Source: Chamaea fasciata
Taxonomy: Eukaryota > Chordata > Aves > Passeriformes > Sylviidae
Assembly: GCA_029207755.1 (NCBI GenBank)
Contig: JARCOQ010000002.1
Span: forward strand, 2,914,001 to 2,978,000
Reading direction: 5' to 3'
Length of the DNA stretch: 64,000 nucleotides
The notes beneath the pieces are model-generated. The model searched no databases and was not told the DNA's origin. It worked only from the letters and a program-made list of their open reading frames with translations. Shown here one piece after another: positions 20,421 through 44,878 of the stretch. The translations under genes were made by a program, and so were the position numbers. Position 1 is the first letter of the stretch; every line of letters begins with the position of its first letter.

Positions 20421-22560
20421 CATGTTGCCTGTATTACCATAAATTTACAGTTTTTTGGAACTAAGTCTAGACATTAATATTTAAGGGCTGCAAGTCTCAC
20501 GTTTTTAAAAGTATGAAATAGAGACCTTATAGACAGAATCTTTGCGTATTTTTGCAGGAGAGATGTGATCAAATTTAGAATATAGTGAGAGATTGGCAAT
20601 AAGTTGGGTGTATATGTATACCTATAAAGAGCTTTGATAGTGCATTTAATATTTGAGAGATAAAAGTTTTGCCGCTGTAAATTGAGAGCACAAATTAGAT
20701 TTTGTCATCCACAGCATCACATTTGAAATGTATCCGTGCATGCAGCTATTTAAATACAGGAGTGGTAAGAACACAGAAATTCACTATTTAAGCAGAATAT
20801 TTTGCATTATCTATGTGTAACGTCTTAAGTACATTTTAGACAAAATGTTTTAAAGGTAAGTTAAAAGGATCTTCTTAGAAGGAACAGTAATGTTCACGAA
20901 CTGAATTAATGTGAGAGACTCAGTGCTTCAAAGTAAGTGTTTCAGATTGTCTTCCCTTTTAGTTACATCCTAGAATCCACAGAAAGACATTACTCATAGA
21001 TTTAAAGGTTTTAAAATCAAAATTATTGGAAATAGACATTGTTGGTATCCATTAGGTCTCTGATGGACTGTAACAAGGTAAACAACATAGATTCTTTTTT
21101 TCCCCTTTAAGTGAGATTCAAGCAGTATTTTTTTCAGCAGTACATTCCAGTATTTCAGTGGAAAGTTTAGCACTGTAACTTCAGGATGCTGCCCAATAAC
21201 TTTGCCATCATGTTAACTTCTTGGCTCCTGGGGTTCAGTCAACTCGAAATACTATTTTGAATAAAACATACCCACCAGTATTTCAATAGATGCATTTGTA
21301 GATGGAATAAGTAATGGAGCCTGTTGTAAATGTAATTCGAGAGAAGTTTATCTGCAGTAGCACAGGAGAGAGATACAAAATGCGTTTTTGCTGTTTGGCT
21401 GTGATGGTGCTGATGAACTGATGAGGCAGAGTCCTTCCTTTGCTTTGGTGCAAATCTGGTTTCAGACGCAGTAACACCGATGGCACCATCTGTCATATGA
21501 TGGAATATAGCCATAGATTTAGGGGAAAGTGACTCATTCAGCAGACATTTTTGTGTTATTGGTAGGGTGAAATTCAATTCTTGTGTATTTTTGCTGGTAT
21601 GGTAGTGGCCTTGGCAGAATTACAGCTGCAGAGAACTACTTTTTATACCAGTTCTGTATCCATCAGTAAAATTCGCTTAGCTTCAGCTTTCCTTCACATT
21701 TGATATATAGGAGGTCTCCGTTTTGCCTCCAGGCCCTTTGTCACTACCCTGACAGAAGCATTTTAAATAATCTTTCAAGTGCTAATCTGCATGAGGTGAG
21801 CAAAAACACACAGTCTTCATTAGCTGGTGCCTGAAACTCAAATATTTATCCATACAGTAGCACTCCTGCCTTTACCTTTGCACTCCTTTCCAGTCCAGAT
21901 TTCAGAGGCTGAGTTCAGCCTGCAGAAGCTTTAATTAAGCTACTCTTAAACAAGTTTGCTGCTTGCTCTCAGCGAGAGTTAGCACATGGGCACGAAAGGG
22001 TGTGTGGGGATTTGTTTCGTTTTGCTAGGACACAGGGATTGCAGCAGGAGATGCCCAACAGAACATCCTTGGATTCCTCGGAGGAGCAGTTTGCAGGTCT
22101 CAGCTTCTGTCCAGATGAAGGGACCAGATGAAAGCAGCCTCGGATTTTAGTGCTGCTAAACCAGTGACAGCTGAACTGGGGTCCAGTGGTCCTCCTGATG
22201 TTTTATCTGAAAGCGTGCGTGAGAAATTTCCGTGAGTAATTCTCAAGCTTCCAGCAGTTTCTCACGGCTGTAGCAGCGAGTTAAGCTGATCTCCGGTGTG
22301 GTTCAGGCGAGCTGAGCCTGGGCCAGATAGGAATAAAGGTCTGTGGCAAGGCACAAGCCTAGACCTGATGGTGAGGGGGGTGTGGATGCCATCAGACCGT
22401 CCAGCAGGCGCTGGGATGAAGATCACTTTTGTAAATTGATGGAGAGCCCAGGTGTTGTCTAATCCTGGTTTGGTGAGGCAGAGGAGTCGGGATTGCTGAA
22501 AGACAGAAAGAAAGAAAAAAAAAAAAAAAAGGGCAAAAAATTAGGAAGGTTATTTTGTTT
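20421..22560. other. Intergenic region between ARL13B and NSUN3
   Basis: About 2.1 kb with no conserved coding sequence. GC content rises toward the NSUN3 promoter. An A-rich tract (gaaagaaag followed by an A run, about 22506-22530) lies just before the CR1 fragment. Nothing else was recognised. Confidence 0.7.
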
Positions 22561-22569
22561 TGTTTTATT

Positions 22570-22755
22570 GTGAGAGTAGTGAGATACGGGAACAAGGTGC
22601 CCAGGGAAGTTGTGGGACGCCTCAACCCGTGGCAGTGTTCACAGCCAGGCTCGATGGGGACTTGAGCATCCTCTACGGCGTTGTGTCCCCAGCCCTGGCC
22701 GAGGAGGTTGGGACCAGCTGCTCTTTAAGCTCCGTTCCTGCCCCTTCCCGTGGCG
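22570..22755 (+). mobile_element. CR1 LINE 3' fragment next to NSUN3 promoter
   Basis: The sequence follows the avian CR1 3' end: caaggtgcccagggaagttg, then cctcaacccgtggcagtgtt, then cagccaggctcgatgggg, decaying into a diverged form of the terminal part (gaggttgggaccagctgctc). It is 5'-truncated, non-coding and well diverged. It ends within about 100 bp of NSUN3 exon 1. Confidence 0.72.
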
Positions 22756-22832
22756 CTGTGAGAAGCTCTCAGCGCCCGGCTACAGCAGCGGCAACGAGCG
22801 CGGAGGGGCCGGGCCCGGCGCTGCCCCGCCCC

Positions 22833-22856
22833 GGGGAGCGGGGGCCATGCGGGACC

Positions 22857-22865
<9 letters not shown>
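22833..22865 (+). promoter_or_regulatory. NSUN3: Predicted G-quadruplex across the NSUN3 start codons
   Basis: Four G runs (22833-22836, 22840-22844, 22851-22853, 22861-22865) are separated by loops of 3, 6 and 7 bases, which meets the usual G3+N1-7 rule on the sense strand. The second loop contains the ATG at 22847 and the third the ATG at 22857. Confidence 0.6.
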
Positions 22866-36044
<13,179 letters not shown>

Positions 36045-36415
36045 TGCCCGTTGGTTGTATATAGTTTATATGATAAATTAATAACGATTTAAATGCGGTA
36101 TGTTGCATATGAGCACATCCAAGGCAACTGAATTTGGAGTGTTGCAGTTTCCTGCTCAAAAGGAAGCAAGAAGTTTTAATTTATTTTAACTTAAAATACT
36201 GAATGTGCCTTCCAGTGTGGGCTTGTGGGCTTCTGAGAAGTCCTCAGGGAATCAGGGGAGCTTTGTAGTTTGTTCAAGGTGGTGCTATTACAGAGATTTG
36301 GATTCTAGAATACAGGCCTAATGTGGTAGGTTTGCACCGGTTTTGGTGCTTTTATTTACTGACTTGGTTCTAATACAGTGTGTTTTTTAAATAAATGGTT
36401 TTCAGTGGTCTGAAG
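36045..36415 (+). other. NSUN3: Probable NSUN3 3' untranslated region
   Basis: AT-rich sequence from the stop codon to just past the first AATAAA (36390-36395), giving a short 3' UTR of about 370 bases. The human message may be longer; a more distal end cannot be excluded. Confidence 0.55.
36390..36395 (+). terminator. Candidate poly(A) signal of NSUN3 (AATAAA)
   Basis: First canonical hexamer after the NSUN3 stop codon (tttaaataaatgg), followed within 30 bases by a GT-rich stretch (gtggtctgaag), as expected of a cleavage site. Confidence 0.55.
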
Positions 36416-39400
36416 TCGGGGAAATGCTGCATTCTCTCTAAACACATCTGGAAATTCTGTGTTTCTGCAAGAACTGCTTTGTATGTGCAGTGTCATCTTC
36501 ACTGGCAGAACAGGTCTCCTATTTGCTAAACTGTTTACTTAAAAAACAAAGGTGTCTTTTGTTTACACATGCAAATGGCGGCAGTTAGATCAACACCAGC
36601 TTTTTTTTTTTTTTTAATTTATTAATATTTTTCTATTTAGAGCTTGCAAAAATATGAATTGAAAGAGTAATGGTGTACATATTCCAGACTAGACTTGTCT
36701 TGAAGCAGAGTGGAACCCTTTCATCCCCAGGGGTTCTTTCCCAGATGGAAAGTGATCATCATTGTCTTTAAAAACGTTGTTTTAAAGAACAGAGGTAGAC
36801 GGGTTGCTCATGTGGAAATATCAAATCCAAACCTGCCTTCCTTCAGTGTGAAAGCATTTGGTATATTTTATGTGTGCATTACACAGTTTGTCCTCAGAAC
36901 ACTGCTGCACCTTCTGCTGAGGCAAACAAATGCATCAGAGGTTCTGAAACCTCCTCCTTTGCCGTTTGAGCTTTCACAGTTTTCCCTCTCTCCCGCTTTG
37001 GGATGCAGAATGTTTGAGGTGGCCCTGTAGGGTTAAATTGTCAGCAATGTCTCTGAAAACTTGAGAGGCTGTGAAGTTCATGCAATTTGAGTATGCAGAT
37101 GATGCTGTGAAAAGGCCTGACAGCATCTGTCCCAGGAGCAGTAAATGTAATAGCTGGATTTGGAGTCACGTCAGGCTACTGGGTGAAAAAACCATGCCTC
37201 TGGCAGATAGCTTCCCATCAGTTTCATCTGCCCTGTGGAAATTGAAATGGAAAGGCAAGAATGTAACTTGCTCAGGGCTGGAATTGGAAAATGGGCTTGA
37301 ATTGGATGGTTGAGGAGGACATGGACTGGGTAATCACAGGAAGAGCAAAGAGACCCTGGAAAGCTGAGCTTCTCCCAGTCTCAGCAGATAGGCAAATCCC
37401 TGGGAGCTGCTTCAGACCTGAACCCTGCGGCAAGGCCTCCTGGTGTGTCTAAAAGCTGCACTGAGCTCTGCATAACCCTTTGCTGCTCTCCTGCAGTCCC
37501 TTTCCAACTAAAAATGCACCAACGAGAGAGGTAAGAACAAGGCAAATTAATTTTGTTTGTACTTGATGAATTTTGGTTTGTACTCTTCTCCAGAGTTCTG
37601 TGGAGTTGTTGGTTTGGCATTTTTTCTTCTGTTCTAGTTAGTTCTGGCTGGTGACAGGAATTTGGTGAGCACATGTGGGGTGAGAAGGGGAAAGCAGGAA
37701 GGATGGAGGCAGCCTGTAGACGTTGAGGGGCAAAATTTGCACGTGTTGACAAGCAGTGTCTGCTCAAAGGCGCTACTTAAAGAGGCTTCTTGTCCATTCA
37801 AGGATCTCTTGGATACTTCTGACTTCTGCTCCCCTTTTATTACAAGCCTGCAACATCTTTCCTTTTTACACTTCCCCGCCCCCCAGGTAATTGTAATTTA
37901 ATTCCTTGCCATGTCCTTCCTCCTCTTTCCTGAGCAATGCTGATGGAGATGGGTGGAGGACAAGTCAGCCTTTCTCTCGTAGGAGAAATTGCAGCCCCAA
38001 GCAAGATGAGGGCAGGAAAATGACCAATTTTGTTGGACTGGGGAGTCCCAGAGAAATCTTCATGATCTCTAATGAAACTGCCCACCGTTGCACGTGTAGC
38101 ACACACCAGTGGCAGCACCTCAGAGGCAACAGAGATCTCTGGAGTTCACCTGCCCTCCTGCTTTTCCTCCATCCCCTTTTCCAACATCCAAAAAAATCAC
38201 TTCCCTGTTTCAGGGGGGTTGGCACTATGAGAAACCGGAAAGCCTTATCTAAAGGCAATTTCAGTATTTACCAAATCTTATCCTCTATTCAGTGGCATCT
38301 GAGACAGTTCGATTATGGCTTGTCAAAAGCATTCTCCACTGTGGAGTGGAGTGGAAAAACAGATTACACAATGGACTGATGCAGCTGAGCAGGGAACTGA
38401 TGAACTCCTGGCTTTCTCAGTAAGGTGTGCCAAGAGGAGGTGAAGCACCTTGAAGGAGGAGCAAAATGAAAAGATCAGGACTGCAGCAGTGGGTGAAAGA
38501 TGAGAAATACTGGAGAAGAGACTCTGTGGCTTTTAGCATGGAAGGGCAGCAGTGCTGCAGCCTGTTCAGGGGGAGCTCTGTGAGTGGAGAGAGGAGATTT
38601 CCTCTGGAGGAGAGCCACGGGTGCCTGGACTGGGCTGGGAGGATCCCCTCACTTCATTTGACTATCTTAAAAGGAGAATTGAGGACAGCAGTTATGAAAA
38701 CTGCAGTGGGATTGATTCAAACTTGTAGGGTCTTTAACTTAGCTATGAGCATTTAAATCAAACGTGTCTACCTGTTTCTTGGCTGTATTGGTAGGTGTTT
38801 CCATCAGAAAAATTGATTTGGTGAGTGGGAGGAAAAATTGAGAACCAGGCCTGGATGTAGTAGAATATGGCTTATTTCTAAGTGATGTAACTTCATGCAG
38901 TATTGGCTCTAAATGAGATTCTTTGTTCCAGGGGAAATTGGAGCAGCACATGCTGCTTAACTTAGCCTTAACTTCCAGGGAAAAGTGAAATTTGGAGTTC
39001 TCGGTTTGCCAAACCTGGGTCAGAGCACACAGGGCACCCACAGTCACCGGTCACAGCTTTTAGATGTCACCACACCAGGTGATCCCTGACGGAGGGCTGG
39101 TTTTTATCAGACAGATCACAGCCATCATTTGTCAGAAAATGTTTTCCTTGTCTGATCTTCCTGTCTGCATCCTGTGACTTAAGGTCAAGGGCTAACGGCC
39201 TTGGAAGTTTTTTTATTTTCATAGTAGTTGTACATTTCAACAGGGCCAAGCATCATGCAGCTTCCACAGCTCCATTTCAAAAATGTTCTGTGTGCAAAAT
39301 GCCTGGATGGAAGAGTCACAACTGCTCTTGAGAGGAAGAGATGGAACACAAACCTGGGTCTATTTTTGTACTCCACTGGGGAATTTCTGCTCCTTACAGC

Positions 39401-40844
39401 TGAGTCCAAGGAGGTTCTTCACATCAGTTTTCCGCTGTTTCTCTCTGAGATGGCCCTTTGCACATGGTCACCATGGTGTCGTGGTGATGTGACCCTCTGT
39501 GGCCTCAGAGGAAAAAAAATGGATCTGCTGCCCTAAACCCACAGGTAACAATCCTGTAGTGAGAGATGCCACGAATATTGCTGCAGAACTGGTTTTTTAA
39601 GGATGATAAAGGCACCAGAAGGAAGCTTAGCAACCCAAATTTGAATGGAGGCAGCACTTCAGCTGGTCAGTGACATTCTCAACTCATTCTTTCCAAAGCG
39701 TTGCTTCCCTGACACGAGGCTTTCATCTTTAAGGACCACAAGCTTTTGGCCTGACCTCACTTCTGACAAGGCCAATCAAATAAAGCAGTCAAAACAGGCA
39801 AGGGGCTCGTTTGCATGCAGTGTCAGAGCAGATCCTGCAGCCATCCACGAGAGATTTAGGCTGATGCTGCTGTCTCAGTCCCCTGTGCTGCTCTGGGGTA
39901 ATTCTTGTCCAGCTGCATCTGCGTTGGGGATGGGCCCTGACACGATTCCTGCTGATTCTCCCCATTCCCAGTAACTTCCTTTGCTGCTGGGGAGATCTTT
40001 AGAGCCACATTTCTTCAGCGAGAATCTGGGAATGGCTCTCAAACCACCTTTGGATGTCATTTGGCAAAAACTTCTGCCTCAGAATGTTGTTGTTGCAGCA
40101 CCTGCTCGAGGTCCCTTGATCTGAGGGTGCACATCTTTTAGATCTACCTTTTCCTCTCTGATTTACCAGGTCCTTATTGAACATCCTACCCGAAAAAATA
40201 GAGACTGGGTGCTCTCTGCCCTAACCAAAACAGGGTAGAGCCCAGAAGTGTGATGAGGCAGTCGGGAGAAGGTGGAAGAGGAACAAATGAGAGTAAAACC
40301 AGAAAGGTGGCTTCCTTTTTTTTTTAAAATGATTTCAGCCTTTTTGAGAACCATCCCACCACTAACAAATGAGCAGCTCCTCCAGCCTGCATTTGGATGT
40401 GTTGGGCCATGAAAAGCAGGGGAAAACGTCACTGATAAAGTTCTCAAAAAGTATTTTCTAATCGTTCCAAAGTGGAATAAAAAGCTAAATGCAAATTCAG
40501 AGCAATATATTTTTTTAAAAATATCTTTAGGAGGGTATTTTGCTTTGTTGATTTACTCTGGGAAAACATCTATCTTGTCTGAATGTGTGATTAAGCAGCT
40601 GATGGAATAATTCTTTACAGGGAGGAGAACATGCCAGAACATTTGAGGGGTGTAAAACAGGGCTGCAGAGAGGATTAGAGAAGGTGCAAGGAGGAGTCAT
40701 TTTGTGTTGGCAGGAAGTAGACTTAATAGTACTTTTTTATCTGTAATTTTTATGATTCTGTGGCTAACCAGGGAAATGTTTAATGTTCCTTGTACAGCAA
40801 GTGAAGGTAGAAGGAGGCAAATTGACATCCCCAGCACTGTTATA

Positions 40845-41006
40845 ACTCATTCCATTACTTCAACAGGGCTTTTATATTGTCACGCCCATAAAGCGCCGGC
40901 GTGCACGCTCAGAGCCAATCCATCTTTATATACTGCTGCTGATCCCATTGAAGGCAATGGCAAAACTCCCATCAATTTTAATGGCAGTGGGATATGGCCC
41001 ATTTTG
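40845..41006. repeat. Old interspersed repeat of the CATTGAAGTCAATGG type
   Basis: The segment gatcccattgaaggcaatgg, caaaactcccatcaatttta, atggcagtgggatatggccc resembles a long-dead repeat seen in many amniote genomes, with an internal palindromic (CCATTGA...TCAATGG) theme. The upstream attccattacttcaacaggg looks like another piece of the same element. The family name is not asserted. Confidence 0.5.
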
Positions 41007-42331
41007 TAGACATACAATGGATATTTCCTGCACACACAAATTTTTTTTGTGTGTATAACGTGCCCCTCATCCGAGGTTAAGAGAGTGTTTTATAAAGTGG
41101 CGAAGTCGCAGCCACTGATGTAGTCTCCAGCTGATGAGATAATGTGATCTGCCTTCAAAAACAGGATTTAAAGGTTGACTTTAATTTATCTACCTGGTTT
41201 TTTAATTTGTTAGGGGCACAGGATGCAGGCAGAACGTCTCCCTGTGTGGAGTAGTGCCTTTGAAAAATTTGCCCAGATAAATTGCAGCAGGTAACTGTGT
41301 TAGAAATAGATGCTGCACTTGCAAGGTTAACATTATGCTACAGCACTTAAAAACTAGAAAGCATCAAAGAAAATTGAAGGCAGTATGGATCAGTGGGTTA
41401 GTACATAACGCAGCAGTCTGCAGCACCAGAGGCTAAGAAAGGTCCCTTTTGAAAAGCAGCTGTTTGGATAGCGACTCACTCAATCAGCAAGGTACAAACA
41501 AACAAACCAAAAATTAATTGGATGAGTATTTTAACACATGTTCTGATTGGGAAATCTTTTGAACAGAACTAAGGTGCCCGTTTCCTGCAGAACCCATCGT
41601 CCTTGACCCTCTTTAAAGAAAATGCGCAATGCATGAGGCACGTTTCAGCGGCTGTAAACCTTGTTGGTTATGCATTGAAAGCTCTGGATTCATAGCAGCT
41701 TTCAACATGTGCACAGTGGAAGTGGAATGGCCTGATGTTTTCACTCAGGAGGCTTCCTTGCCTCACCCTAATGTATGCTGGAGAGCAGCACATTCCCACT
41801 TTAATGCAGGAGCAGGGTTTGCGGAGGACTCAGACAAGAAGTTTGCAGTGTAACTAAAACTTTCAGGATGTAGCTGTGAGTTATGTGCTGCTAGAGAGTA
41901 AATAATTCAGCAGGCCTTGCTGTACAACACTCTTCCAATTAATGCTCGCTGCACTCACAGCTCCTGCAATTGGGTGATGGAATTTAAGAACTCTCTGCTT
42001 AGCTGGGTGTACACAGGAACATATCCAGCTTTTGTTGAAGCACACGGTGCCTCAAGCAGTGCCAGGACATTGAGGAGTCCCTCTTTCTGATGGCGTTTAG
42101 TGGCTGTGCCGCCTGGGGGTGACACAGCAATTGAACAGGCAAATGCCACCGTGCAGGAGCATCATCTCAATGCGCAAGCAGCCCTCTTCTGTCCGGTTCC
42201 TTACAGCCCTCCTGGAAAACAGCACTGATCTAGGACATGTGAATTACCTGGTTTTGGTGAGCTGGTTTCCACCATCTCCATGTTTTCAGGTGTTTTTGTG
42301 TTGTTTATTTAAAATATGTGAGTAGCAGGGA

Positions 42332-42405
42332 TATTTTGCTTTATTGGTTTTTTATTTTGCTTTATTGGTTTTTATTTTGCTTTGCTGGTTTTTATTTTGC
42401 TTGGA
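42332..42405. repeat. T-rich tandem repeat, about 20-bp unit
   Basis: Roughly three and a half copies of a unit like ttttgctttattggttttta, with one copy changed to gctttgctgg. Confidence 0.9.
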
Positions 42406-42904
42406 AGGGGTTGTCTGTTTCTTTGTTTGTTTTAAGTCACAGATACAAAATTGACCTGAACTGCCAGGCTGGGGTTTATATTCCTCAGTGGTTCTCAGGA
42501 GATTGCAGACCTTGAATTCCAGAGCTGAATTCCAGTTCCAGGTGGAGCTGTGTCCCCGGTGCTCAGCTGTGCAGCACAGCACCTGCAAACCACCACTGGG
42601 GCTTTGTGGAGAGGCTCAGGGCGGCTCAGAGTTCAGTCCCTGGTTCCTTTTTCTATTGATTTCCTTCGGCAATTTGCTTCTGCTGTGATTTTGAAAAGCA
42701 CCTAGTGTTGGCCTAAGTGCTATCAAGAATCAGATTTTCCCATTGCCATGAGAACAGAGTTAAGACTTACTGGAGCACGTTTGGTGGTTTGGCCTCAAAG
42801 TCTCCAGGGTTTATTTTTTCCTCTGTCTCCTGATAATTATGCACACCAGTGAGCCATACAGATCTTGGAGCAACAAGCCCACGTTTGTCCCAGTGGCATT
42901 TGCT

Positions 42905-43160
42905 AACTTCCACAGAATCACAGAATCACTGAAGCTGGAAAAGACCTCCAGGATCATGGATTCCAAACTTTGACTGAATCTCCACTAAACCACGGCACTG
43001 AGTGCCACGTCCAGTCACTTCCTGGACACTTTCAGGGATGGTGACTCCACCACTTCCCTGAAATATCTGTTCCAGTGCTCAAGAACCCTCCCAGTGAAGA
43101 AATTCTTCCTGATTTCCACCCTGAGCCTCCCCTGCTGCAATTCACACCTTTGTAAAGGTC
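42905..43160 (-). mobile_element. CR1 LINE 3' fragment, minus strand
   Basis: About 250 bp of clear CR1 in reverse complement. It starts with the 3'-terminal repeats (acagaatcacagaatcactg) and gctggaaaagacctccagga. It continues through agggatggtgactccaccac and ttccctgaaatatctgttcc to gaagaaattcttcctgattt. 5'-truncated, no coding potential. Confidence 0.95.
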
Positions 43161-44855
43161 TGGCTCGTCTCCAGCAGTTTTCAGAAGACAGCTGATCTGG
43201 GAGTTTATTTTCTAAGTCACAAGGCAATTCTTATTCTGTCCTTACAGAATTCACTGGTTTTGCTGAGAATGTACAATGCTTTAATAGCAGAGGGTGGGGA
43301 CGAGGAAAGCTTTTTACCACACTTTTTCTTTTTTTCTTTTTTTCCCCAATGTAAGCCCTCAAATGACAGCCTGGCAATCCACAGCAGCTGTCAGTAACCT
43401 GCAGATCATTTCTGCCCTCCCTAGCAGATGTCACAGTGGCTTGTTGGCAATACACTGTGATGTCCAGAGATGACAAAGATTAGAATATGTGGAAGTTGTT
43501 AAACAAAAATTGTATAAAATGTTCTTTCTTAGACCAAAAAAAACCCAACACAAACAAACCAAAAAAAGACCAACCCCAGAGCACAGATGCTTTCTGACAA
43601 AAACCTGCCTCCTTTCTTTTAATTATTATTTTTTGCAGAATACAAAATGCTTTAGCTTCTGAACTCAGCTTTGCTTTAGTCTAAGATATAAGTTGCTTTT
43701 TTAAGTTATTGATGCTTGACCCATGAAATAGAAAATTACACATAAAATGAATTTTGAGCCCAGATTTCCCGTGCTGGAAACAAAATATTGTAGACTGAAA
43801 CAGCTATCTAGAAGATCAAATAAGAAAGAAAAATAAGGTAATTATAAAAATGGCTGGAATACCGATTTTCCAGTTATTTCCAGGTGCTTTCAATTGGCAG
43901 AAAATTCGGAAAAAAGAGTTTCAAGAGTATTGGGAACAGAGCTCTGGGTTTGTCCCCTTTCAATGGTCTGATTTGCATAAATTTGTAGCTGTGGGGCTTT
44001 TAGCAATATGCAAGCAGCACATTCTTTGTCATTAAAACTTGGGTATGTTTTGTTTTGTCTGTTTCATTGAATATGTTTGATTGTTGATTTTTCTTCATAG
44101 ACTTTGAATAAGTGGAATATTTGGAAAGAAACAAACCTAAGCATCTTAAAGTTCGTAAAGCTTCTAAAGTTTCTTCTTTTCCCTTTTTCTTTCTGTTGAG
44201 GAAAAGAAAGCGGGAAAGATGCTGTTTCTGAAATAGGCTGGAAAAGAAGGATAATATAAAAACTTCCCAGGAAAGCACATCCTCTGTTGAATTAAAAGGA
44301 AAATGGGAATTCCCTTTCCCTCTTTACATGCTCCCTTTAGTCAGTCTGCAAGGTTAACAGTGGCTAAGTGACCCTGTCAATGTCCTTCAAAATCATTGCA
44401 GCACTTTGAAAATGTCAAACTTAATGCTCAAAACGGAGAAAGTTTCAGTTCTATGTGACAGCTCTGCAGGTACACAACTGCTGGTGGAGAAAAGTCTTGT
44501 TGATCTGCTATGGGGGCATTTTCATAAAAATGTTGTGTAGACCTGTGTGGGAAAAGCAAAGGAAAAGTTTTGTTGGAATACCTGCAACTGGTTTACACTA
44601 TTTAATGAATTATTCTTATAATGAACGAAGCAGGATCAGGCATGAACAGGGGTGAAATTTTGCAGTCCTACCTACCCATCCTATCACTGCTAATATTTTC
44701 TGGCTCTCTTCTCAGAATGGAAGAGACTTTCATGCTCTCTTCTTGGTGAAAACTGCTGTTCAAAATTTATGCAGGTAAAAGTTTTCTGTCTAATCCTATT
44801 TGAATTCTTGCAGCTGTAAACCTCAACTTTTAGTGTCTGGAATGGTAATAAGTTG

Positions 44856-44878
44856 AATATATATATATATATATATAC
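44856..44878. repeat. AT dinucleotide microsatellite
   Basis: About eleven AT units, followed by acagagagagg, a short GA run. Confidence 0.95.

Larger units (their letters stand above)
36416..42904. other. Intergenic DNA downstream of NSUN3, first part
   Basis: No gene recognised. Open frames up to about 157 codons occur on both strands but have no family resemblance or splice context. The stretch holds the old repeat at 40845-41006, a T-rich 20-bp tandem repeat (42332-42405), and otherwise unremarkable sequence. Confidence 0.7.

Noticed and set aside
18359..22560. DHFR2 (DHFRL1), between ARL13B and NSUN3 in primates
   Set aside because: No dihydrofolate-reductase sequence is present. It is a primate retrocopy, so its absence is expected.
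37906..38379. 157-codon plus-strand frame downstream of NSUN3
   Set aside because: Mixed composition with no known motif and no splice partners; probably chance.
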